Assembly: GCA_034437895.1 (NCBI GenBank)
Contig: DAOTTO010000547.1
Coordinates: forward strand, 1 to 6,482
Length of the DNA stretch: 6,482 nucleotides
Origin: JANRLJ01 sp034437895
GTDB lineage: Bacteria > Chloroflexota > Anaerolineae > Aggregatilineales > Phototrophicaceae
Direction: 5' to 3'
Part shown: positions 1 to 4,226 of the stretch, piece by piece
Layout: each line of letters begins with the position of its first letter
Numbering within the stretch: the stretch's first letter is position 1
The notes under the pieces: generated by a model
Databases searched by the model: none
The model's input: only the letters and a program-made list of their open reading frames with translations
What the model was told of the DNA's origin: nothing
Translations under genes and position numbers: made by a program

Positions 1-435
1 AAAGCAGTGCCTCATCGCCTAGAAACTGTGCGCGTCGTTAATGATGTAACTTATGTCAATGACAGCATCGCCACCGCGCCGGAACGTGTTTTAGCGGCCT
101 TACGCAGTTATACCGAACCGCTGGTGCTGCTGGCAGGCGGCGCGGATAAAAAGCTCCCATGGAATGATATGATTCTGTTGGCGATGCGGAAGTGTCGTCA
201 TATTGTGGCGTTTGGGCGGGACGGCGATATTGTCGTGAACACCGTGAAAAAGTTTGGCGGCGCGGCGGATTTCGTCACCCGCGTGCAGACGCTTGATGAG
301 GCCGTCACCGAGGCCGTAAAGGTGGCGCAAGCGGGCGATGTCGTCCTACTTTCGCCGGGTGGCACGAGCTATGATGCCTATCAGGATTTTGTCGAGCGAG
401 GCGAGGACTTTCGCCGTTTGGTAATGGCGCTATAA
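1..435 (+). CDS. murD: MurD C-terminal part, UDP-MurNAc-L-Ala:glutamate ligase (5' truncated by window)
   Basis: Cytoplasmic Mur ligase that adds glutamate to UDP-MurNAc-L-alanine with ATP. Only the last 144 codons are present. The reading frame is open from base 1, so the GTG at position 7 is an internal Val and not a start. The visible part is the C-terminal ligase domain: PHRLE at residues 4-8 of the fragment, NDSIAT at 20-25, GGADKKLPW at 46-54, FGRDGD at 71-76 and LSPGGTSYDAY at 117-127. These align in order with the MurD landmarks PHR.E, NDSKAT, GG..K, FGRDG and LSPACASLDQF. The Lys of NDSKAT is Ile here and the ACAS stretch is GGTS, so two substrate-side signatures differ from E. coli MurD. 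The gene ends with TAA, followed by a 130-nt spacer before ftsW. The family call is secure. Whether the amino acid added is D-Glu (as assumed) cannot be judged from this fragment. Confidence 0.93.
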   Translation, partial: KAVPHRLETVRVVNDVTYVNDSIATAPERVLAALRSYTEPLVLLAGGADKKLPWNDMILLAMRKCRHIVAFGRDGDIVVNTVKKFGGAADFVTRVQTLDEAVTEAVKVAQAGDVVLLSPGGTSYDAYQDFVERGEDFRRLVMAL

Positions 436-565
436 TTAGCTTTATGCGGTCAGCCATTTGCTGTCAGCTTAAATTACACTTAAAAATTACCTGCGTTTAT
501 CCAAAAGCGAAGGAGTTAAAAGCCGTTGACAAAAGCGTTTTGCTCACTGTTAACCGCTAATCGCT
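436..565 (+). other. murD-ftsW spacer
   Basis: A 130-nt AT-richer spacer. It holds a strong Shine-Dalgarno-like GAAGGAG at 509-515 that is far from the ftsW ATG, and a perfect TTGACA hexamer at 526-531. It also holds degenerate 7-bp repeats: two GTCAGC copies 14 nt apart at 449-454 and 463-468, and four heptads at 541-568. No clear hairpin followed by a T-run was found, so there is no support for a terminator after murD. ftsW could be read from the murD transcript or from a local promoter; the sequence does not decide. Confidence 0.6.
509..515 (+). promoter_or_regulatory. Orphan Shine-Dalgarno GAAGGAG upstream of ftsW
   Basis: GAAGGAG is the best ribosome-binding sequence in the window, but it lies 50 nt before the ftsW ATG at 566. 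The nearest start-like codon at a suitable distance is TTG 526, 10 nt downstream. That codon is not in the ftsW frame, and an in-frame TAA at 551-553 blocks any upstream extension of ftsW. The site therefore either serves a short leader ORF or is not used. Confidence 0.45.
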
Positions 566-573
566 ATGAGTGA
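526..573 (+). CDS. Possible 15-codon leader ORF overlapping the ftsW start
   Basis: TTG at 526 opens a 15-residue frame (MTKAFCSLLTANRYE) that ends at TGA 571-573, just inside ftsW, whose ATG is at 566. It is preceded at a 10-nt spacing by GAAGGAG, while ftsW has no purine-rich sequence of its own between 548 and 565. This geometry fits translational coupling, with ribosomes terminating at 573 and restarting at 566. The peptide has no recognisable family. The alternative is chance: the TTG and the next bases also spell TTGACA, a -35-like hexamer, so the same bases could belong to a promoter. Translation is an inference only. Confidence 0.25.
   Translation: MTKAFCSLLTANRYE
541..568 (+). repeat. 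Degenerate heptad run ending in the ftsW start codon
   Basis: Four consecutive 7-mers, tgctcac, tgttaac, cgctaat and cgctatg, resemble the NRCTMAT family seen more cleanly at 3552-3572 and, on the other strand, at 4127-4154. The last heptad contains the ftsW ATG. The first is one base from the tgctcat unit found at 4134-4140 on the minus strand. The copies are diverged and the run could be fortuitous. Confidence 0.35.
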
Positions 574-1912
574 CCAACCGCTACAGCAGCCCCAATTTAT
601 AGACGACGTTCTCGGTGACAACCTTCCCGCACGTCCGTTGGTGCGAACCCCCCGTTCTGCGCGGATGGTCGCGGGTGCTGAACCCATAACCAAGACGATT
701 GAGCGCCGCTTGTCGTTCATCAACACCATTGATAAGCCGATGCTCGTCATCATTGCGATGCTGGTGGCTTTAGGGTTGATGATGGTCTACAGCACGACCT
801 TTTATTGGAGCGACAGCGAATTTGGCAGTGAAGTCGCGCTTTTGCTGCGTCATGCCGGCAACATCGGTCTCGGTTTATGCGTCATGATGATCTTTGCGCT
901 AGTGGATTACCGTGTATTCCGGCGGCTGTCGATTGTGATTATGTTGATGGCGATCAGCTTTTTGATTGCTGTTTTGCTTTTCGGAGATCGAACATTCGGT
1001 GCGCGTCGTGCGCTCATCAATGGGCGTTTTCAGCCCGGTGAATTTTCCGAACTCGCCATCATTATTTATATGGCGGCATGGCTCGGCTCAAAAAGTACGC
1101 GCATCCGCAGTTTGGCGTATGGGTTTATCCCGTTTGTGGTGTTGGTGAGCATCGTCGCCGGGTTGGTGATTGTGCAGCCTGATATTAGTACGGCTGCCGT
1201 AATCGCCGCGACTTCGCTTACAATGTTTTTCCTTGCGGGTGCAGATTTGCGCCAGATTGCGATTGCAGGCATCGCCGCTGTGATCCTCGGTGTCCTCATG
1301 ATTCAGGTGTTCCCTTATGCAGGGCTGCGAATCACCTCATGGGCGGCGGGATTAACTGATTTTACCCAAACGAATTATCAAACCCAACAAGCCTTAAGTG
1401 CTTTTTTTGCGGGTGGCTGGACGGGTGTGGGACTAGGCTTAGGCCGCCAGAAATTCTTGAACCTCCCCGCACCGCATACCGATTCGATTTTCGCCGTTAT
1501 CGGTGAGGAATTGGGTGTGGTTGGGGCGGCAGCGGTGTTGGCGCTGTATGTGCTGTTTATGATTCGCGCATTTCAGATAGCCCGCCGCGCTCCTGACCCA
1601 TTCGGGGCGTTGCTCGCAACCGGGATTGCGATTTGGGTTGCTTTAAAGGCGCTTTTGAACATCGCCGTGATGACTGCGCTCCTGCCGACGACGGGCGTTC
1701 CTCTGCCGTTTATTAGTTATGGTGGCTCGTCGTTGGTCGTACTTTTGGCGGGTGTGGGAATCTTGTTAAGTGTGCATCGCGGAACGGTTATCCGAAAAAA
1801 TACGCCAGAACGGAGAAGCGCCATTGCGAGTTATGATCGCGGCGGGCGGGACGGGCGGACACGTCTATCCCGCGTTAGCCGTAGCCGGGGCGATGATCGC
1901 CCAATATCCTGA
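566..1912 (+). CDS. ftsW: FtsW, SEDS-family septal peptidoglycan glycosyltransferase
   Basis: Polytopic inner-membrane protein of 448 aa that polymerises lipid II at the division septum together with a class B PBP. Residues 1-55 are a hydrophilic cytoplasmic N-terminus; membrane segments run from about 57 to 405. Family landmarks appear in order: FQPGEFSELA (155-164), QPDIST (204-209), YQTQQALSA (271-279), GVGLGLGRQKF (287-297), HTDSIFAVIGEELG (304-317) and TGVPLPFISYGGSSL (376-390). Asp306 in HTDSIF corresponds to the essential loop Asp of SEDS enzymes. FtsW is preferred over RodA because of the RQKF...HTD and SYGGSSL wording and the dcw context. The start is ATG 566, because an in-frame TAA at 551-553 forbids anything much longer and the ATG lacks its own Shine-Dalgarno sequence. 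Met34 (codon at 665) is an alternative start before the first membrane segment. The last 29 residues are Arg/Asp/Gly/Ser-rich and are encoded entirely within the overlapping murG start. Confidence 0.95.
   Translation: MSDQPLQQPQFIDDVLGDNLPARPLVRTPRSARMVAGAEPITKTIERRLSFINTIDKPMLVIIAMLVALGLMMVYSTTFYWSDSEFGSEVALLLRHAGNIGLGLCVMMIFALVDYRVFRRLSIVIMLMAISFLIAVLLFGDRTFGARRALINGRFQPGEFSELAIIIYMAAWLGSKSTRIRSLAYGFIPFVVLVSIVAGLVIVQPDISTAAVIAATSLTMFFLAGADLRQIAIAGIAAVILGVLMIQVFPYAGLRITSWAAGLTDFTQTNYQTQQALSAFFAGGWTGVGLGLGRQKFLNLPAPHTDSIFAVIGEELGVVGAAAVLALYVLFMIRAFQIARRAPDPFGALLATGIAIWVALKALLNIAVMTALLPTTGVPLPFISYGGSSLVVLLAGVGILLSVHRGTVIRKNTPERRSAIASYDRGGRDGRTRLSRVSRSRGDDRPIS
1812..1815 (+). promoter_or_regulatory. 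Ribosome-binding site GGAG that sets the murG start
   Basis: GGAG lies inside the ftsW coding sequence, 8 nt before TTG 1824 and 17 nt before ATG 1833. The spacing favours TTG 1824 as the murG start. That choice also gives the N-terminus MRVMIAAGGTGGH, which matches the usual MurG opening. Confidence 0.7.
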
Positions 1913-2939
1913 CACATCTCTCTATTTTGTCGGAACTGTGGGCGGGTTTGAACGTCCTTTGCTGGCGCAGTCACGACTTCCGTTTGCTGCTCAGGCGGAA
2001 GTGCAGTCCGGGCCAATTCACGGGGTTAACCCGCTTCGGGCGCTCGTCAGCTTAGGCAAACTTTTGCGCGGTACGATGCAGTCTTATGCGCTGCTCCGTC
2101 GCCATCAGCCCGATGTCATCCTCTCTACAGGGGGATGGGTAGGTGTGCCTGTGGCGTTGGCGGCGCGTTTGCGCGGTGTGCCTATGCTAATTTATCTGCC
2201 TGATATTGAGCCAGGGTTGACGATTAAAACACTGCGGTTTTTTGCGCGTAAAGTGGCGATTACTGTTCCGGAGTCGGCGCAATATTTTCGTAAGGGTCAA
2301 ACTGTCGTGACGGGTTATCCGCTTCGGGCAGAAGTAGTCGCGGCGGTGGGTCAGCGTGAGCAAGCATTGGCGCATTTCGGCCTCGATCCGGCGCGTAAAA
2401 CGCTGCTGGTTTTCGGCGGAAGCCGGGGCGCACGGGCGATTAATAAGGCTGTGATTGATATTTTGCCTGCCTTGCTGCAAGATGGCTGGCAAATCCTCCA
2501 TGTGACTGGCACACTTGATGAGGAACGCTGCAAAGAACAAGTTAAAACGCTAGGTGATATAGCGGGTTTGTCGTGTTATCATCCACATGCCTATTTGCAT
2601 GAAGATATGGCGCTGGCTTTTGCGGCAGCGGATGTTGTGGTATGCCGCGCTGGAGCCAGCATTTTGGGGGAATTTCCGGCGTTTGGCCTTCCCTCTGTTC
2701 TGATTCCGCTGGCCTATAGCTGGCACTATCAGCAGGTGAACGCCGATTATTTGGCGGGACGCGGCGCGGCAGTGCATTTGGATGAGACCAAGATGCAGGC
2801 CGAACTACTGCCGATATTACGGGCGCTCCTTAATGACCCGCTTCGTTTGGATAATATGAAAATGGCGGCAATACAATTAGCTAAACCGGACGGTGCGCTC
2901 AATGTGGCACGAGTCTTGGCTGAAATGGCGGGAGGATAA
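1824..2939 (+). CDS. murG: MurG, lipid II synthase (undecaprenyl-PP-MurNAc-pentapeptide GlcNAc transferase)
   Basis: Peripheral membrane GT-B enzyme that transfers GlcNAc from UDP-GlcNAc to lipid I on the cytoplasmic face, giving lipid II for FtsW. With the TTG start it is 371 aa, close to the usual family length of about 360. The N-domain glycine loop GGTGGH is at 8-13, STGGW at 101-105, the second-domain loop GGSRGA at 198-203, RAGAS at 275-279 with Glu283 just after, and QQVN at 303-306 in the UDP-GlcNAc site. The loop that reads HEQN in E. coli-type enzymes is here PDIEPG at 126-131. The gene overlaps ftsW by 89 nt in another frame, so the two are very likely co-translated. The longer frame opening at GTG 1770 adds residues unlike MurG, and ATG 1833 would drop three conserved residues; TTG 1824 is the best choice. 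Its stop is 9 nt before the next gene. Confidence 0.94.
   Translation: MRVMIAAGGTGGHVYPALAVAGAMIAQYPDTSLYFVGTVGGFERPLLAQSRLPFAAQAEVQSGPIHGVNPLRALVSLGKLLRGTMQSYALLRRHQPDVILSTGGWVGVPVALAARLRGVPMLIYLPDIEPGLTIKTLRFFARKVAITVPESAQYFRKGQTVVTGYPLRAEVVAAVGQREQALAHFGLDPARKTLLVFGGSRGARAINKAVIDILPALLQDGWQILHVTGTLDEERCKEQVKTLGDIAGLSCYHPHAYLHEDMALAFAAADVVVCRAGASILGEFPAFGLPSVLIPLAYSWHYQQVNADYLAGRGAAVHLDETKMQAELLPILRALLNDPLRLDNMKMAAIQLAKPDGALNVARVLAEMAGG
2931..2935 (+). promoter_or_regulatory. GGAGG ribosome-binding site for the first membrane protein
   Basis: GGAGG is embedded in the last codons of murG, 13 nt before ATG 2949. The spacing is somewhat long, but no other start in that frame fits better. Its location couples the gene to murG. 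Confidence 0.5.
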
Positions 2940-2948
2940 GCTGAACCA

Positions 2949-3500
2949 ATGGTACAATTAACGGTGCTGCTGACGATGATGGCGCTGTTGTTCGGCTATA
3001 TCGGCTTTACACGCGGCTGGAATAAAGAATTGATCGCCACGTCGGGCATTATCTTGGGGCTGTTTACGCTGTTCCAATTTGATGATGTGCTGACGAATTT
3101 GCTGGTCAGTTTTCCGCCGGAACAAGCCTTTGCCTTACGCACCATCATTTTTTCGACAATTGTGTTTTTTGCCTATCAAACCCGCGCTTTAATTGGCGAG
3201 GAGGCAACTCGCGCCCGAAGCAGTGGGAGCGATGGGCGCGATAACTTGCAATCCAGCGTATTGGGTGGTTTAGTCGGCACATTTAATGGCTATCTCATCT
3301 GGGGGACGTTGTGGTACTTTCAGCATGTAGAAAATTATCCTTTGTCACCGTATATTACTGCGCCCCAGCCGGGTTCACCGAGCGCCAATTTCGTCGAGTC
3401 TTTACCGCTTTATATTTTAGCAGGGGGGCCGGGTGGCGCAGGCAATCTGTTGGCGGCAGCCGTGATCGTACTTTTCTTAATCGTTTTGATCGTTATCTAA
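2949..3500 (+). CDS. CvpA-like small integral membrane protein, copy 1
   Basis: A 183-aa very hydrophobic protein of unassigned function. Predicted membrane segments by eye are residues 3-20, 30-44, 64-78, 103-124 and 166-183; the chain ends inside or at the last segment with no tail. The conserved turn GFTRGWNKELIATSGIILG (19-37) after the first segment recalls the G..RG...E pattern of CvpA (colicin V production) family proteins, which is the basis for the name. Other features are SFPPEQAF (54-61), a charged loop of about 20 residues (84-102, EEATRARSSGSDGRDN and neighbours), and a Gly-rich loop AGGPGGAG (158-165). It starts 9 nt after murG and so probably belongs to the murG transcript. The next gene is a paralog, about 58% identical by hand alignment. 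No catalytic motif is visible. The CvpA link is moderate; the gene itself is secure because the paralog preserves the frame and both ends. Confidence 0.8.
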   Translation: MVQLTVLLTMMALLFGYIGFTRGWNKELIATSGIILGLFTLFQFDDVLTNLLVSFPPEQAFALRTIIFSTIVFFAYQTRALIGEEATRARSSGSDGRDNLQSSVLGGLVGTFNGYLIWGTLWYFQHVENYPLSPYITAPQPGSPSANFVESLPLYILAGGPGGAGNLLAAAVIVLFLIVLIVI

Positions 3501-3503
3501 TTT

Positions 3504-3564
3504 TTAGTCGTTGGTAATGGGTTTTAGCTTGGGGTGCGTGTTTAAATAAACAACGAATGACTAA
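3504..3564 (+). repeat. Imperfect inverted repeat between the two paralogs
   Basis: TTAGTCGTTG at 3504-3513 is mirrored by the reverse complement of 3551-3564, which reads TTAGTC, a 4-nt insert, then GTTG. Inside it is a smaller palindrome, TGTTTA/TAAACA (3539-3544 and 3547-3552). It could be a weak RNA hairpin or the remnant of a small mobile repeat. There is no GC-rich stem with a T-run, so I do not call it a terminator. Confidence 0.35.
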
Positions 3565-3572
3565 TAACTAAT
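3552..3572 (+). repeat. Heptad repeats NRCTAAT, three copies
   Basis: Three contiguous 7-mers: aacgaat, gactaat and aactaat. A diverged fourth (cacttcc) leads into the ribosome-binding site of the second paralog. The unit is the same as the reverse complement of the array after that paralog (YRCTCAT), differing mainly at one A/C position. Confidence 0.6.
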
Positions 3573-3580
3573 CACTTCCG

Positions 3581-3585
3581 AAGGA
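3581..3585 (+). promoter_or_regulatory. AAGGA ribosome-binding site for the second membrane protein
   Basis: AAGGA lies 7 nt before ATG 3593, a normal spacing that supports this start. The encoded N-terminus MVQL also matches that of copy 1. Confidence 0.75.
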
Positions 3586-3592
3586 AAAAGAC

Positions 3593-4123
3593 ATGGTTCA
3601 GCTTTACTCGCTGATGTGGATTTTGGCAATATTCTTCGCCATAGTGGGTTTCCAGCGTGGTTGGAATCGTGAACTTATCGCTACGTCCGGGATTATCTTA
3701 GGCTTTTTTGCATTATTCCAGTTTGACAGTTTTGTGCGCGGGACGTTGTTGCTGGCCTTTCCGCCGGAGCAAGCCTTTTTTATTCAAGCCGCGCTGTTTG
3801 TGACGATCGTCTTTTTCTCATATCAAAACCGCGTCTTCATCGCAGAGCCAAAGCCGGGAAGATTGAATTTGCAGGCTGGGTTATTGGGGGCGCTGGTCGG
3901 ATTCATCAATGGCTATTTGATTGGTGGGACGATCTGGTACTTTTTGGATATTAACCAATACCCGTTTGCGCCGTATGTCCTCGCCCCGACCGCGACTTCG
4001 CCCAGCGCATCGCAGTTAGGGTCGATGCCGTTGGTCGTGCTGGGCGGTGGCATCGGCGGAACAGGAGATTTGCTGGCAGTCGCGGTAATCTTGCTATTCT
4101 TGATGGTTTTGATCGTGCTTTAA
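3593..4123 (+). CDS. CvpA-like small integral membrane protein, copy 2
   Basis: A 176-aa paralog of the preceding gene. Hand alignment gives about 102 identities over its 176 residues, with one short internal loop missing. Segments by eye are 5-20, 30-44, 62-77, 96-118 and 159-176, ending in the membrane. The best conserved blocks are RGWNRELIATSGIILG (22-37), LFQFD (41-45), AFPPEQAF (55-62), NGYLI.GT.WYF (106-117) and the C-terminal LLAVAVILLFLMVLIVL. The main difference is the hydrophilic loop, which is 7-8 residues shorter and less charged (AEPKPGRLN, 84-92). Both copies keep the same start, frame, Gly-rich loop and terminus, so both look functional and not decaying. Function unknown; CvpA-family membership is inferred from the RGW..E turn and topology. 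The gene is followed by a heptad repeat array and then murC. Confidence 0.8.
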   Translation: MVQLYSLMWILAIFFAIVGFQRGWNRELIATSGIILGFFALFQFDSFVRGTLLLAFPPEQAFFIQAALFVTIVFFSYQNRVFIAEPKPGRLNLQAGLLGALVGFINGYLIGGTIWYFLDINQYPFAPYVLAPTATSPSASQLGSMPLVVLGGGIGGTGDLLAVAVILLFLMVLIVL

Positions 4124-4126
4124 GTG

Positions 4127-4154
4127 ATGAGTAATGAGCAATGAGCGATGAGTG
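4127..4154 (+). repeat. Perfectly phased heptad array ATGAGYR, four copies
   Basis: Four contiguous 7-mers, atgagta, atgagca, atgagcg and atgagtg, vary only at the last two positions. A diverged fifth copy (ttaagtg, 4120-4126) reaches into the stop codon of the preceding gene. The reverse complement, YRCTCAT, relates it to the repeats at 3552-3572 and 541-568. The repeated ATG triplets shift frame with each 7-nt unit and none continues into a sizeable ORF. Confidence 0.8.
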
Positions 4155-4212
4155 TACATATATAGGTAGCAACACACAAACAGGCTATTCTCTGCGTTTC
4201 TGCTGTCCGATC

Positions 4213-4219
4213 AGAAGGG
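4213..4219 (+). promoter_or_regulatory. AGAAGGG ribosome-binding site for murC
   Basis: This purine-rich AGAAGGG lies 7 nt before ATG 4227. It supports that start, as does the immediate match of the encoded protein to the MurC N-terminus. Confidence 0.65.
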
Positions 4220-4226
4220 CTGCCGA

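Larger units (their letters stand above)
2949..4123 (+). repeat. Tandem gene duplication (two paralogous membrane-protein genes)
   Basis: The two genes run in the same direction, 92 nt apart, and encode proteins of nearly equal length that align end to end. The DNA has diverged at many third codon positions (compare the region encoding ELIATSGIIL in each), so the duplication is not recent. Confidence 0.85.
4124..4226 (+). other. Spacer before murC
   Basis: A 103-nt gap holding the heptad array, then an AT-rich stretch with TATATA at 4159-4164. That could be a -10 element, but no matching -35 lies 16-18 nt upstream. No terminator-like hairpin is evident. This is the most likely place for an internal promoter for murC-murB, but the sequence does not prove one. 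Confidence 0.5.

Noticed and set aside
526..554. TTGACA (526-531) with GTTAAC at 17-bp spacing (549-554) as a sigma-70 promoter for ftsW
   Set aside because: The -35 is perfect but the -10 matches only 3 of 6 bases, and transcription would begin at or next to the ftsW ATG. Noted, not called.
1770..1823. GTG 1770 as the murG start
   Set aside because: It adds 18 residues not found in MurG and has no ribosome-binding site at proper spacing; TTG 1824 gives the family-typical N-terminus behind GGAG.
2187..2540. 117-residue open frame on the minus strand
   Set aside because: It is antisense to murG, with no recognisable protein features.
4124..4154. CRISPR-like or phage attachment repeat
   Set aside because: Units are only 7 bp with no spacers, and there are no cas or integrase genes in the window; it is a simple heptad repeat.
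4159..4164. TATATA as a murC promoter -10 box
   Set aside because: No -35-like hexamer is found 16-18 nt upstream, where the heptad array lies.
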